Positions 33,869 to 42,892 are shown, numbered from the stretch's first letter. The stretch: 64,000 nt of DNA from Subtercola boreus (GCF_003399635.1 NZ_NBXB01000029.1:186001-250000), one strand, 5' to 3'. Program-made: numbers and translations. Notes: a model not told the origin generated them from the sequence alone.

Positions 33869-35125
33869 ATGACCACTTCTCCCACCGGATCGCCGGCAGA
33901 CCGCGCCGCCGACCTGCAAGACGAACGTCTCATCCGCACCGAGGGTGTGCGGGGCGCCGTGCTCGCCTTTCAGCAGCGTGTGCGCGGAGGCGACCTCGGT
34001 TCTCTGCCCGTCATCATCGGCCTCGTCGTCATCTGGGTGATCTTCCAGATCCTGAACCCGAACTTCCTCTCGTCGAACAACCTCGTCAACCTGACCCTGC
34101 AGTGCGCCGCCGTCGGGACGATCTCGATCGGTATCGTGCTGGTGCTACTCCTCGGCCAGATCGACCTCTCGGTCGGTTCCGTGAGTGGTCTCGCCGCGGC
34201 CATCCTCGGCGTGGGCCTCACCCAGCTCGGCTGGCCCGTGCTGCTCGCCGTCGTGGTCGCCCTCGTCGTCGGGGCTGCGATCGGTTTCCTCTACGGACTG
34301 CTCTTCACCCGGTTCGGCGTGCCGAGCTTCGTGATCACTCTGGCCGGGCTCCTCGCCTTCCTCGGCCTCCAACTGAAGGTGCTCGGCCCGAACGGCTCGA
34401 TCAATCTGCCCTACGACTCGTGGATCGTGCAGTTCGCCCAGGCGACGTTCCTCCCGCCGTGGGCGGCCTACGGCCTGGCCGTGCTCGCCGCGGCAGCGGT
34501 GTTCTACACCGACATCCGCCGCGCTTCGCGTCGCCGGAAGGCCGGCCTGTCGACCGGCGCGATCTCGGTGACGCTGATCAAGTCGATCGCCCTCCTGGTG
34601 CTCCTCGTGATCGTCGTCGCGTACCTCGCGACCGACCGCGGCCTCGGCGCCATGTTCCTGCTGTTCGTGGTGTTGGTCGTGGTGATGAACTTCTTCCTGA
34701 CCCGCACCAAGTGGGGCCGGTCGGTGTTCGCCGTGGGCGGCTCCGTCGAGGCAGCGCGCCGGGCCGGCATCCGGGTCAACCGGGTGTACATCTCGGTGTT
34801 CATCCTCACGTCGACCTTTGCGGCTCTCGGCGGCCTGCTCGCATCTGCACGGCTCACCTCGGCGAGCCTCTCCTCGGGTGGCGGCGACACGAACCTGAAT
34901 GCGATCGCGGCCGCGGTCATCGGCGGAACCAGCCTCTTCGGCGGTCGGGGCAGCGCCTACTCCGCGCTGCTGGGCATCCTGGTCATCCAGTCGATCTCGA
35001 ACGGTCTGACGCTGCTGAACCTCGACTCGTCGATCCGTTACATGATCACCGGCGCGGTGCTGCTGCTCGCCGTCATCATCGACTCGCTCTCCCGCCGCTC
35101 GCGGGCCAGCCACGGCCAGGCCTGA
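33869..35125 (+). CDS. Sugar ABC transporter permease, XylH type
   Basis: 418 residues, about ten membrane helices of the BPD_transp_2 type. Signature segments GQIDLSVGSVSGLAAAILG and AAVIGGTSLFGGRGSAYSALLG are clear, and TKWGRSVFAVGGSVEAARRAG is the cytoplasmic coupling loop. A roughly 45-residue hydrophilic N-terminus and an inserted basic loop near residues 210-225 (RRASRRRKAG) are noted. Last gene of the transporter operon. Confidence 0.93.
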   Translation: MTTSPTGSPADRAADLQDERLIRTEGVRGAVLAFQQRVRGGDLGSLPVIIGLVVIWVIFQILNPNFLSSNNLVNLTLQCAAVGTISIGIVLVLLLGQIDLSVGSVSGLAAAILGVGLTQLGWPVLLAVVVALVVGAAIGFLYGLLFTRFGVPSFVITLAGLLAFLGLQLKVLGPNGSINLPYDSWIVQFAQATFLPPWAAYGLAVLAAAAVFYTDIRRASRRRKAGLSTGAISVTLIKSIALLVLLVIVVAYLATDRGLGAMFLLFVVLVVVMNFFLTRTKWGRSVFAVGGSVEAARRAGIRVNRVYISVFILTSTFAALGGLLASARLTSASLSSGGGDTNLNAIAAAVIGGTSLFGGRGSAYSALLGILVIQSISNGLTLLNLDSSIRYMITGAVLLLAVIIDSLSRRSRASHGQA

Positions 35126-35216
35126 GCTTCTGTCCGGGCCTGACGCTTCTGTCCAGGCCTGACGCTTCTGTCCAGGCCTGACGCTTTTGTCCAGGCCTGA
35201 CGCTTTTGTCCGGGCG
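35123..35216 (+). repeat. 19-bp tandem repeat, five copies
   Basis: Units at 35123, 35141, 35160, 35179 and 35198, consensus TGACGCTTCTGTCCAGGCC; the first is 18 bp and includes the permease stop codon. Copies vary at C/T and A/G positions. Not self-complementary, no spacers. Lies between the permease and a small gene. Confidence 0.85.
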
Positions 35217-35309
35217 AGCGCCTGTGTCAAGGCCCTTCGCGTCTTCGCTCCGACCACGCAGACTGTAGGCATCTACAGAACGTAGAAGACAATCAGGAGG
35301 ATCCATCCC

Positions 35310-35525
35310 ATGATCGAGAAACTCAGCGAATTCGGCCTGAAGAGCGAATACGCCTACGCAGGCGGTTTCGCTTCCATCGCGCTGTCGTTCGTGGCCTACT
35401 TCATCAGCCGCGCCAAGAAGGGCGACTCCAAGGCCCAGTCAGACCGTTGGGGCATCTTCATCGGCCACTGGGCACCCACGTTCTTCGCGCTCGGCGTCGC
35501 CCTGAAGCTCGAAGAGAAGAAGTAG
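35310..35525 (+). CDS. Small membrane protein
   Basis: 71 residues. One hydrophobic segment near AYAGGFASIALSFVAYFIS, a basic loop RAKKGDSKAQSDRWG, and a second hydrophobic stretch FIGHWAPTFFALGVALKL; probably two membrane passes. A perfect AGGAGG lies 10 bases before the ATG, so translation should be strong. Family not recognised. Confidence 0.7.
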   Translation: MIEKLSEFGLKSEYAYAGGFASIALSFVAYFISRAKKGDSKAQSDRWGIFIGHWAPTFFALGVALKLEEKK

Positions 35526-35540
35526 GTCTTCCCGGCTCAC

Positions 35541-35585
35541 CCTGCCTGACCGGGAGCCGGCCCCGTCGGCTGCCGGTCAGGCAGG
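35541..35585. terminator. Bidirectional hairpin terminator
   Basis: A perfect 13-bp inverted repeat CCTGCCTGACCGG (35541-35553 and 35573-35585) between convergent genes. The right arm overlaps the stop codon of the minus-strand gene. Confidence 0.65.
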
Positions 35586-35939
35586 TTCGTCGATGACTCC
35601 GACGAACCTGCTGCCGATGGCGTCGAACTCCCGCCGGGAATCTCCGGATGCCACAGGCGGCAGCTCGTCGGGTGCGTGAAAGTCACAGCTGAGGTACGTG
35701 AACGTCGGCCACCACTTCTTCGGCCGGGCCGCCTCCGTGAACCCGCAGATCGTGCAGGTGAGCTGGACCCAGACCGGCTTCTTGCCGGTGCGGTTGGCTC
35801 GAGACTGCAGCAACCAGGCGGGTGGATCGGTGTCGATCGCCACAACCTCCTCCTCGGTCATCCGCGAGGGCAGGCCGTGGCGGGACGCCATCTCGAGGGG
35901 GATGTCGAGGCGGAGTGCCGCCTCACGTCGTGAGATCAT
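35577..35939 (-). CDS. Hypothetical protein with possible zinc-binding motif
   Basis: 120 residues from ATG 35939, chosen because -10 TATCGT lies 7 bases upstream. The N-terminal ISRREAALRLDIPLEMASRH resembles a helix-turn-helix or DNA-binding excisionase helix; TCTICGF and LSCDFH supply three Cys and one His that could bind zinc. A small nucleic-acid-binding protein is possible, but the family is not recognised. Confidence 0.6.
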   Translation of the reverse strand: MISRREAALRLDIPLEMASRHGLPSRMTEEEVVAIDTDPPAWLLQSRANRTGKKPVWVQLTCTICGFTEAARPKKWWPTFTYLSCDFHAPDELPPVASGDSRREFDAIGSRFVGVIDEPA

Positions 35940-35946
35940 CCTCCCC

Positions 35947-35952
35947 ACGATA
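35947..35952 (-). promoter_or_regulatory. -10 box of leaderless promoter
   Basis: TATCGT on the minus strand, 7 bases before ATG 35939. Confidence 0.45.
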
Positions 35953-35981
35953 GTGCCCGGCCCCGGTGTGACCTCCCGTCT

Positions 35982-36275
35982 TCAGCCCTCCGGCTCGGGA
36001 ACGACGCTCAGACCCGATCCACTGTTCGCCGACTGCATGAGAAGTTCGACCCACGCCCGGTTGAGCTGTGGCCTGTCGGACGAGTCGAAGGTGAAGACGA
36101 GCGGGATGGACGGATGGAGCCACACCGACGTCAGGCCGGTGGGGCCGTGGGCGCAGGTGAGGCCGAATTTCTCGTCGCGCCGCAGCTTCGCCATGATCAC
36201 CGTCTGCAGGTGCGCCAGCATTCTGTCGTCGAAGTGCAGGACGGTACCCGCTGAACCGTAGGTCAGTGTTCCCAT
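35982..36275 (-). CDS. Small Microbacteriaceae-type protein (MGTLTYGSAG family)
   Basis: 97 residues, start ATG 36275. Begins GTLTYGSAGTVLHFDDRMLA and contains LQTVIMAKLRRDEKF and VWLHPSIPLVFTF, near the end RAWVELLMQSANS. This small family is common in Microbacteriaceae and, from memory, is often mislabelled as ATP-dependent DNA ligase; no ligase motif (KxDG) is present. Function unknown. The 227 bp to the divergent FKBP gene hold a GTGACG/CGTCAC inverted repeat (36339-36366) and no other clear element. Confidence 0.7.
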   Translation of the reverse strand: MGTLTYGSAGTVLHFDDRMLAHLQTVIMAKLRRDEKFGLTCAHGPTGLTSVWLHPSIPLVFTFDSSDRPQLNRAWVELLMQSANSGSGLSVVPEPEG

Positions 36276-36502
36276 GATGTTGTGGTTCCCATGTAGTTCA
36301 TGCCTCCTGGCGGGTACGGGCGAAAGAGCGCCACTACTGTGACGGATGTCGCGGAGCATTCGTCACGCCCGTTCCCGAAGTTTTCCCGCAGAAGGTATTC
36401 TTCGAGCGGCGCCCTGCTCTCCCAGCCCATCAACAGCTTGTTCATAGGCCGACGGGAGAGACTGATCGGGTTTGTTCACCAATGAGAAGTGTCTGAGGAT
36501 CC

Positions 36503-37528
36503 ATGCGTAAATTCACCTTGATCGCGGCCGCGGCCGCCGTCGCACTCACGCTGGCGGGATGCGCGTCCTCTGCGGCTCCCACCGCCACCAGTTCGGCCGC
36601 CGCCTGCACACCGACAGCGGCCGGTACGACTTCGGACGCCGTGACGGCAACCGGCGACCTCGACACCCTCCCCACGACGACCTTCACCGCGCCCCTCACA
36701 GCGACGGCGACCGAGCGCACCGTCACCACCGTGGGCACCGGCGCCGAAGTCACAGAAGGCTCACTCGCGACCATCGACTTCACGCTCTACAACGGCACCT
36801 CCGGCAAGCAGCTGTTCACCACGACAGACGCCGAGATCGGCTCGCAGAAGGTGACGGTCGACCAGACGCAGTTCCTTCCCGGCATCGTGAAGGCCGTGCA
36901 GTGCTCGACGGTGGGATCGCGCATCGTGGCCGTGGTGCCACCGGCCGATGCCTGGAGTACCAACGGTAACTCCACGCTCGGCGTGGCAGCCACCGACACC
37001 GTCGTGTTCGTGATCGATGTGAAGGACGTGACGGAGGCCCCCGCGGCCACCACGGCGCCGACCCCGACGACCGACCCCAACATGCCCACCCGTGCCACGG
37101 GCGCCGATCAGCCCGCGCCCGCAGGTTTCCCGACGGTCACCCTGGCCGACGACGGAACGCCCACCGTGACGATCCCGAGCACCCCCGCACCCACCACCCT
37201 GCAGATGGCCACCCTCAAGCTCGGCACCGGCGCGGTCGTCGGCGACGGCGACACGGTCACCGTGCAGTACCAGGGCGTCAATTGGACGACCGGTGCGGTC
37301 TTCGACGAGAGCTGGACCAAGGGCGGCCCGACCAGCTTCGCCACCAACAAGGTCATCAAGGGCTTCGGTGCCGCACTCGTCGGCGCAACCGTCGGCTCTC
37401 AGGTGATCGTGGTGATCCCGCCGGACCAGGGCTACGGCGCCACCGGCCAGGCATCAGCCGGGATCGGCGGCACCGACGACCTCGTCTTCGTGGTCGACAT
37501 CCTCGCCACCGCGTCGGCTGCGAAGTAG
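36503..37528 (+). CDS. Lipoprotein with two FKBP-type peptidyl-prolyl isomerase domains
   Basis: 341 residues. Lipobox LAGC (Cys20) anchors it outside the membrane. Two FKBP-like domains follow a Thr/Ala-rich linker: about 70-175 (degenerate) and 225-335, the latter with VTVQYQGVNWTTGAVFDESW, VIKGFGAALVGATVGSQVIVVIPP and GYG. The second keeps the usual aromatic pocket; the first lacks the GAVFDSS segment and may be inactive. Assists folding of exported proteins. A GAGGA ribosome site precedes the ATG. Confidence 0.88.
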   Translation: MRKFTLIAAAAAVALTLAGCASSAAPTATSSAAACTPTAAGTTSDAVTATGDLDTLPTTTFTAPLTATATERTVTTVGTGAEVTEGSLATIDFTLYNGTSGKQLFTTTDAEIGSQKVTVDQTQFLPGIVKAVQCSTVGSRIVAVVPPADAWSTNGNSTLGVAATDTVVFVIDVKDVTEAPAATTAPTPTTDPNMPTRATGADQPAPAGFPTVTLADDGTPTVTIPSTPAPTTLQMATLKLGTGAVVGDGDTVTVQYQGVNWTTGAVFDESWTKGGPTSFATNKVIKGFGAALVGATVGSQVIVVIPPDQGYGATGQASAGIGGTDDLVFVVDILATASAAK

Positions 37529-37609
37529 CACCACCTGGGCGGCGGTCCTGGGTTCTGGATGCCCGGGGCCGCCTCCGGGCTCCGGATTCCCGGGGCGCCG
37601 CGCGGCGGC

Positions 37610-38518
37610 TCAGAACTCGAGTGACGGTTCGTCTGACACCGAGAGCGTCAGCACAGCCCGTTCGATGAGTTCATTCTGCTCGATCGTCTGCTCGATGCGC
37701 CGGAGCACCCGGGCGACGTGCTCCTCGGGGTCGTCGCCCGCCAGGTCGACGGCCGCGACGAGGAAGAGCCGGGACGGCCCGACGAACTCGAGGTGCAGGT
37801 AGGTCACCCGCGCGATTTCGGGCTGGTCGAGCAACTGCTTCGCGGCCCCGGTGCGGAACCGTTCCGGCGGGTTGAACCCCACCAGGTAGCGCCTGTTCTG
37901 GTTGATCAGCACCACGGCCACCACCGCCAGCAGCAGGCCGATGAGAACCGAGCCGAGCGCGTCCCAGAACGGGTTGCCGGTGAGCTGGTGGAGCAGGATG
38001 CCGAGAAAGGCGATCGCCAACCCCACGAGGGCCGCCGCATCTTCCGCCACGACGGCCCGGAGCGTCGGATCCGATCCGTTCAGCACGTAGTCGAACGCGT
38101 CGCGGCGATACTTCGAGGCCGTGCGGCGCACCTGGATCACGGACTGCAGCAGCGACGCCCCCTCGAGCAGAGCCGAGATGCCGAGCACGATATAGGCGAT
38201 CAGATAGTCGGAGGCGGGTTCGGGATCGAACATCTCCTGAATGCCGTGCATGACCGACACCACAGCGCCCACAGTGAACACCCCCACCGCGGCGAGCAGC
38301 GACCAGACGTAGGCCTCACGCCCGAAGCCGAGCGGATGCCCGGCGTCCTTCCGCTTGGCCGAACGACGCTCGGCGACCAGCAGGAAGATCTCGTTGCCCG
38401 CATCCGCCCAGGAGTGCGATGCCTCGGCGACCAGCGAGGCCGAACCGGTCAGCACTGCGGCGACCGACTTGGCGATGGCTACGAGGATGTTCGCAATGAA
38501 TGCGATGACGACGATCAT
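37610..38518 (-). CDS. Cation diffusion facilitator family transporter
   Basis: 302 residues. Six-helix CDF transporter that exports divalent metals (Zn, Co, Fe or Mn) by proton antiport. The HSWADAGNE motif in helix 2 (His-x3-Asp) and VAEDAAALVGL in helix 5 form the metal site, and a short cytoplasmic domain follows. The helix 2 motif has His in place of one usual Asp, a pattern associated with zinc preference in some members; metal identity is inference. Start ATG 38518; upstream GTG 38536 is possible. Confidence 0.88.
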   Translation of the reverse strand: MIVVIAFIANILVAIAKSVAAVLTGSASLVAEASHSWADAGNEIFLLVAERRSAKRKDAGHPLGFGREAYVWSLLAAVGVFTVGAVVSVMHGIQEMFDPEPASDYLIAYIVLGISALLEGASLLQSVIQVRRTASKYRRDAFDYVLNGSDPTLRAVVAEDAAALVGLAIAFLGILLHQLTGNPFWDALGSVLIGLLLAVVAVVLINQNRRYLVGFNPPERFRTGAAKQLLDQPEIARVTYLHLEFVGPSRLFLVAAVDLAGDDPEEHVARVLRRIEQTIEQNELIERAVLTLSVSDEPSLEF

Positions 38519-38601
38519 CCGGCCCCCACAGTGACGAACGGGCGCCTCACGGCCCGGCCATCCCAGTATGCACTGGGCCACCGCGCCGCGTGGTGAACGA
38601 C

Positions 38602-38607
38602 GATACT
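38602..38607 (+). promoter_or_regulatory. -10 box of leaderless promoter
   Basis: GATACT followed by 6 bases and GTG 38614. Confidence 0.45.
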
Positions 38608-38613
38608 GGAGGA

Positions 38614-39630
38614 GTGGATCTCGAGAGCGTCGCCGCTGAGCTCTCCGTGCTGCCGCCCGCGGAGTTCGTGGCCCGGCGCACAGAACTTGCGAAGGCCGGG
38701 CGCGAGGAGGCCGGGGCCGCCGCCGGGAAGGCGGCCGGTCGGGAGCTCGCAGAGGCGATCAAGCGGCTGCCGAAGCCGTCTGCGGCCGCCTGGGCGGTCA
38801 ACCTGCTCGCGACCCGACGACCCGGGGTGTTCGAGAGCGTTGCGGCACTGGGCACGAACGTGCGGGCGGCGATGGAGAGCGGTGAACCCACTGCACTCAT
38901 GGCCCTCACCGCCGAGCGCCGCAGTACGCTCCGGAGCGCGACGACAGCAGCGCTGGAACTCGCCGAGCAGGCTCTGGATGCGCCGGGCGGCGCCGACGGC
39001 GCTCGGCCCTCGAAGCTCTCCCCCGCTGTCGCCACCGATGTGGAACAGACGCTCCAGGCCGTTCTGGCCGACCCCGCCGCAGCGGCCGCCGGGCGCACCG
39101 GCCGACTCGTACGCGCCCTGGCGGCCACCGGTGTGGAGTCGGTCGACCTCGGCGGCGCGGTGAGCGGGCCGTTCACGCCGCCCGAGTCGGACGACGACGA
39201 CGGCGGCAGTGACAGGGACGACGACAGCGACGCCGGTGACGCGCGCGCCGAGCCAGCCGAGCCCGACCAGGCTGGCGGGACGCCCGGCAGCCCCCGGGGC
39301 CAGAGCTCGGCTGCGACGCAGCGGAAGACCGAAGCCGCCGTCGAGGCGGCCGACGCCGCGGCGGCACTCGAGGCCCTCGACAGCCAGCTCGGCGAGCTGC
39401 AGGAGCTGCGGCGCGCGGCACGCGAACGGTCCGACGCTGTCGATGACGAGATCGACCGCCTGCGGGCGCGACTGGCCGACGTCGAGTCGGAGCTCCATGA
39501 CCGTGAGGTAGACCGTGCAGACCTCGAAGAACGGCTCGACGAGACCGACCGCGCGTTCGGACGACTCGACCGCCAGCGCGAGAAGGCGGCCCGCCGGGCA
39601 TCCAACACCGCTCGGGCGGCGAGCCGATGA
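38614..39630 (+). CDS. Coiled-coil protein of unknown function
   Basis: 338 residues from GTG 38614. An N-terminal helical region (LPPAEFVARRTELAKAGREE, LPKPSAAAWAVNLLA) is followed by an acidic disordered stretch near 195-235 and a long C-terminal coiled coil (about 245-335) rich in Glu, Arg and Asp. The LPKPSAAAWAVN segment recurs in related actinobacterial proteins. Operon with the NUDIX gene, which overlaps it by 4 bp. GTG 38590 is an alternative start without support. Confidence 0.7.
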   Translation: MDLESVAAELSVLPPAEFVARRTELAKAGREEAGAAAGKAAGRELAEAIKRLPKPSAAAWAVNLLATRRPGVFESVAALGTNVRAAMESGEPTALMALTAERRSTLRSATTAALELAEQALDAPGGADGARPSKLSPAVATDVEQTLQAVLADPAAAAAGRTGRLVRALAATGVESVDLGGAVSGPFTPPESDDDDGGSDRDDDSDAGDARAEPAEPDQAGGTPGSPRGQSSAATQRKTEAAVEAADAAAALEALDSQLGELQELRRAARERSDAVDDEIDRLRARLADVESELHDREVDRADLEERLDETDRAFGRLDRQREKAARRASNTARAASR

Positions 39631-40106
39631 CGCCGGCAGGCACGGTGAGCGCGGGCATCCTGCTGTACCGGCTGCGGCCGACAGGGCCCGAGGTCTGGAT
39701 CGCGCACATGGGCGGACCGTTCTGGGCACGCAAGCACGAACGGGCGTGGTCGATACCGAAGGGGCTCGTCGAGCCCGGAGAAAGCACGCTCGAAGCGGCA
39801 CTCCGCGAATTCGACGAGGAGATCGGAGCTCCCCCGCCCGCGCTGGCCTTTGACTTCCTCGGAGAGGCGAGGCAGCGATCCGGCAAAATCGTTTGCGTCT
39901 ACACCGCCGAAGTCACAGGTGAACTCGGCGTCGACTTCGTCGGCAGCAACACCTTTACGCTCGAGTGGCCCCGCGGTTCCGGTGTGTTGCGGGAGTACCC
40001 CGAGATCGACGACGCCCGGTGGGTGCTGCTCGGTGAGGCTCGGAGCCTCGTCGTGGCCGGCCAGGAGCCGCTGCTGGATTCGCTCGGCCTGCGGCTCGGG
40101 CGCTGA
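39627..40106 (+). CDS. NUDIX hydrolase
   Basis: 159 residues. Hydrolyses nucleoside-diphosphate-linked compounds. The NUDIX box lies at residues 46-68 (GLVEPGES then REFDEEIG) with all catalytic glutamates. The N-terminal GILLYRLRPTGPEVWIAHMG and WSIPKG segments resemble the MutT/Ap4A-hydrolase-like group used by actinobacteria. ATG overlaps the upstream stop (ATGA), indicating coupled translation. Substrate unknown. Confidence 0.9.
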   Translation: MTPAGTVSAGILLYRLRPTGPEVWIAHMGGPFWARKHERAWSIPKGLVEPGESTLEAALREFDEEIGAPPPALAFDFLGEARQRSGKIVCVYTAEVTGELGVDFVGSNTFTLEWPRGSGVLREYPEIDDARWVLLGEARSLVVAGQEPLLDSLGLRLGR

Positions 40107-40135
40107 ACGGAGCGAGCCCTCCCGCGGTCAGCCGG

Positions 40136-40345
40136 TCACTCTGTACCGACGGCCTTGTCCGCTGCGTCGCGAGCGCCGTCGATCTGGCCGTCGAACTTTC
40201 CGCTCGTGGCCTTCTTCACCGCTCCGGTGACCGAATCGAGGATGTTGTCGCTCACCTCTTCGGCCTTCTCGCTCTTGAGCGCATCCTGAACCTTGGTGTC
40301 TGCAAGGAAAGCCTGTGCCTTTGCGGTGATGTCTTCGAATCCCAC
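40136..40345 (-). CDS. Small helical protein resembling Rv0909/MT0933-type antitoxin
   Basis: 69 residues, all helical, Lys/Asp/Ala-rich, with GKFDGQIDGARDAADKAVG at the C-terminus, as in the actinobacterial family named antitoxin after Rv0909. AAGGAG precedes the GTG. No toxin partner is adjacent, so it may be a general stress protein. Confidence 0.6.
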   Translation of the reverse strand: MGFEDITAKAQAFLADTKVQDALKSEKAEEVSDNILDSVTGAVKKATSGKFDGQIDGARDAADKAVGTE

Positions 40346-40372
40346 GATATTTCTCCTTCTGAATGGATGGTT

Positions 40373-41842
40373 CTACCGATCATTCTTCCCGTCTCCTGTG
40401 ACGACGGACAGGGGCTGTGTGATCGATTCCAGGGACTTCCGTTCGGCATCCACACCGAAGATGAAGGCGATGATGCCGCCGAGGATCATGATGCCGGCCC
40501 CCAGGAAGTAGCCGCCGGTCAGGGGTCCGCGGTCGGTTCCGTCGCCGATCAGGATGCCGAAGATGAGCGGAGCGCCCGCGCCGGCGAGCTGGCCGAGGGC
40601 GAAGAAGTACGAGATCGCCTGGCTGCGGAGTTCCAACGGGAAGATCTCGCTCACCGTGAGGTAGGCGCTCGAGGCGCCGGCGGAGGCGAAGAAGAACGAC
40701 ACGCACCAGAAGATCGTCTGCGTGGTCGCATCGAGCGCACCGGCGCTGAACAGCACGGCCGACACCCCGAGCACCACACCCGAGACGCCGTAGGTGAGGA
40801 GGATCATCCGTCGCCTGCCCCAGACGTCGAACAGGTGACCGAGCAGCAGCGGGCCGAGCAGGTTGCCGATGGCGAACGGGAAGAAGTAGAACTGGGTCGA
40901 CACGGAGTTCGTGCCGTAGAAGTTCTGCAGCACGAGCGCGTACGTGAAGAAAATCGCGTTGTAGAGGAACGACTGGGTGATCATCATCGTCGCACCGACC
41001 AGGGTGCGCTTCGGGTAGTCCCGGAACAGCACCCTCACGATGGTGCGGAACGGGATGCTCTCGGTCGCTTTCACCGTGATCGCCAGCTTCTCGTCGACAG
41101 GCTCGATCTTCCCACCCTCCCGTTCGACGCGGGCCTCGATGTCGTCGACGGTCTCCTCGGCCTCCTTCTCGCGACCGTGGGTCATCAGCCAGCGCGGACT
41201 CTCCGGGATGTGCCGCCTCAGGTAGATGATGGCGAGGCCGAGGATCGGGCCGATGAAGAAGGCCAGGCGCCAGCCGATGTTCTCGGCGAAGTTGTCGGGG
41301 TTCAGGAAGAACAGGTTGGCGGCTGAGCCGAGGGCCGCGCCGCCCCAGTAGGTTCCGTTGATCGCGATATCGACCCGGCCGCGGTAGTGCGACGGAATGA
41401 GCTCGTCGATCGCCGAGTTGATGGCGGCGTATTCGCCGCCGATCCCCATGCCCGCGAAGAACCGGAAGAAGAACAGCACGTACATGCTCGGCGAGAGACC
41501 CGCCGCCGCGCTCGCGATCAGGTAGATCACGAGCGTGAGGATGAACAGCTTCCGGCGCCCGAGCTTGTCGGAGAGCCGGCCGAAGACGAGAGCACCGACG
41601 ATCTGGCCGACCAGGTAGACCGTTCCCGCGAGTCCCACATCGGCGGGCGTCATGCCGAGATCCTTCTGGAACCCGGCCGACGCCACGATCTGGATCTCGA
41701 GGCCGTCGAGCACCCAGCTGAAGCCGAGGCCGATCACGATCGACCAGTGGAACCTCGTCCACGGGAGCCTGTCCATCCGTGCCGGAACGAGGCTCCTCAC
41801 GCCTCCGGCACCGCTGCCTGGTGTTCTCTCAGTCGATGACAC
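40373..41842 (-). CDS. MFS transporter, sugar-porter type
   Basis: 489 residues, 12 membrane helices. Sugar-porter hallmarks: GRLSDKLGRRKLF in loop 2-3, IPESPRWLMTHGREKEAEE after helix 6, and GHLFDVWGRRRMI in the second half. The start region resembles SV2/AAHS-type porters (GFSWVLDGLEIQIV). Exported or imported substrate unknown. GTG 41842 has -10 TACTGT 7 bases upstream. A short divergent region separates it from the cupin-like gene. Confidence 0.88.
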   Translation of the reverse strand: MSSTERTPGSGAGGVRSLVPARMDRLPWTRFHWSIVIGLGFSWVLDGLEIQIVASAGFQKDLGMTPADVGLAGTVYLVGQIVGALVFGRLSDKLGRRKLFILTLVIYLIASAAAGLSPSMYVLFFFRFFAGMGIGGEYAAINSAIDELIPSHYRGRVDIAINGTYWGGAALGSAANLFFLNPDNFAENIGWRLAFFIGPILGLAIIYLRRHIPESPRWLMTHGREKEAEETVDDIEARVEREGGKIEPVDEKLAITVKATESIPFRTIVRVLFRDYPKRTLVGATMMITQSFLYNAIFFTYALVLQNFYGTNSVSTQFYFFPFAIGNLLGPLLLGHLFDVWGRRRMILLTYGVSGVVLGVSAVLFSAGALDATTQTIFWCVSFFFASAGASSAYLTVSEIFPLELRSQAISYFFALGQLAGAGAPLIFGILIGDGTDRGPLTGGYFLGAGIMILGGIIAFIFGVDAERKSLESITQPLSVVTGDGKNDR

Positions 41843-41849
41843 AGAGTCG

Positions 41850-41855
41850 ACAGTA
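41850..41855 (-). promoter_or_regulatory. -10 box of leaderless MFS promoter
   Basis: TACTGT on the minus strand, 7 bases before GTG 41842. Confidence 0.45.
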
Positions 41856-42001
41856 ACCCCGGCGGCGAATCTGCCCCGAAGGAGTGACGGGCCGCACGTT
41901 CACGTGTATTGTTCAGCCGCATCCCGGGTTGCGTTGAGCTTCCTCGGCTATCGTGCACAGATTGCCGCCTGCCAGGACCCCGCCTGCGGACGAACAGGAA
42001 G

Positions 42002-42703
42002 ATGACGATGGCGCGCAGTCTGAGAATCCCCCTCTCGTCGAAGGTCGACGATGAGCACGGCAGGGACACCCATGCCGGGGAGCCGCTGGCACCGGATGTA
42101 CTCCTGACGATCGACGACCACCAGCGCTTCGGTGACGGAACCCTCTGGTCCTTCGCGGGCGTCGAAGTCGTCGACATCGTGCAGTCGCCGACGTCACCGA
42201 TCCCGATCTTCCGGCACGTCTCACCCGTGCACGGTGACCGGATCGCCGTGGTCTTCCTGCTTGAGGGAGAGGTGCAGGTCACGCACGACGGCGCACTCTT
42301 CCGCTTCCTGCCGGGCTCGGCCGCGTACATCGTGACGGGCACCGCCACCTCGGTCGAAGCATCCGAGACCTGCCGCGCCGTGATGGTCTCCCTTCGCCGG
42401 AGGCGGTTGGCTGCCGCCGGAATCGACGTACACCAGACATTCGGCGCGTTTGCGGCCTCGACGGCACGAACCTCTCCCCTGCTCACGTTCACACTCGCCC
42501 TGATCGAGGTCGTCAGTGTCCATTCCCTTCCGACCGAGCCGACTGCGACGGCGCTGACCGAACTGGTGGCGGGACTCTTCCGCGCTGACGACGCATACTC
42601 CACCCGCTCCCTCGGATCGGGCCCCGACGTCGAGTTCGAGGGGTACCGGGAGACGGTGCGCGCGTCCCTGCTCGAGCAACTCGAAGAGGGCTCTGCAGGG
42701 TGA
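42002..42703 (+). CDS. AraC-type sensor domain without DNA-binding domain
   Basis: 233 residues. Cupin-like N-terminal fold of the AraC_binding_2 type: ISPVHGD-like segment HVSPVHGDRIAVVFLLEGEV, then FRFLPGSAAYIVTGT. The usual C-terminal pair of helix-turn-helix motifs is missing; the protein stops at 42703. No frame in the following 200 bp restores them (42,704-42,905 contains only a 34-codon frame at 42791). AGGAAG precedes the ATG. It could be a truncated regulator or a stand-alone ligand-binding protein. Confidence 0.6.
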   Translation: MTMARSLRIPLSSKVDDEHGRDTHAGEPLAPDVLLTIDDHQRFGDGTLWSFAGVEVVDIVQSPTSPIPIFRHVSPVHGDRIAVVFLLEGEVQVTHDGALFRFLPGSAAYIVTGTATSVEASETCRAVMVSLRRRRLAAAGIDVHQTFGAFAASTARTSPLLTFTLALIEVVSVHSLPTEPTATALTELVAGLFRADDAYSTRSLGSGPDVEFEGYRETVRASLLEQLEEGSAG

Positions 42704-42892
42704 GGAGTACTCGGTATCCGCTGACGCTGCGGGTCTCCCGCACAGACGGATCGCTGTGGGAGCGCTGGCGAGGCGATCAGGGAGTGCCGGATGACGATGG
42801 CCATGCTGGGGCTGCAGGCGACAGGTGTCGAGGTGTTCACCCGCAAAGAGATTGCCCAGCATTTAGCTGAGCCTAAACCGCACCGGCATCCC

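Noticed and set aside
35123-35216. CRISPR array
   Set aside because: Copies of 19 bp abut each other without spacers.
40136-40345. Complete toxin-antitoxin module
   Set aside because: Only the small antitoxin-like protein is present; neither neighbour resembles a toxin.
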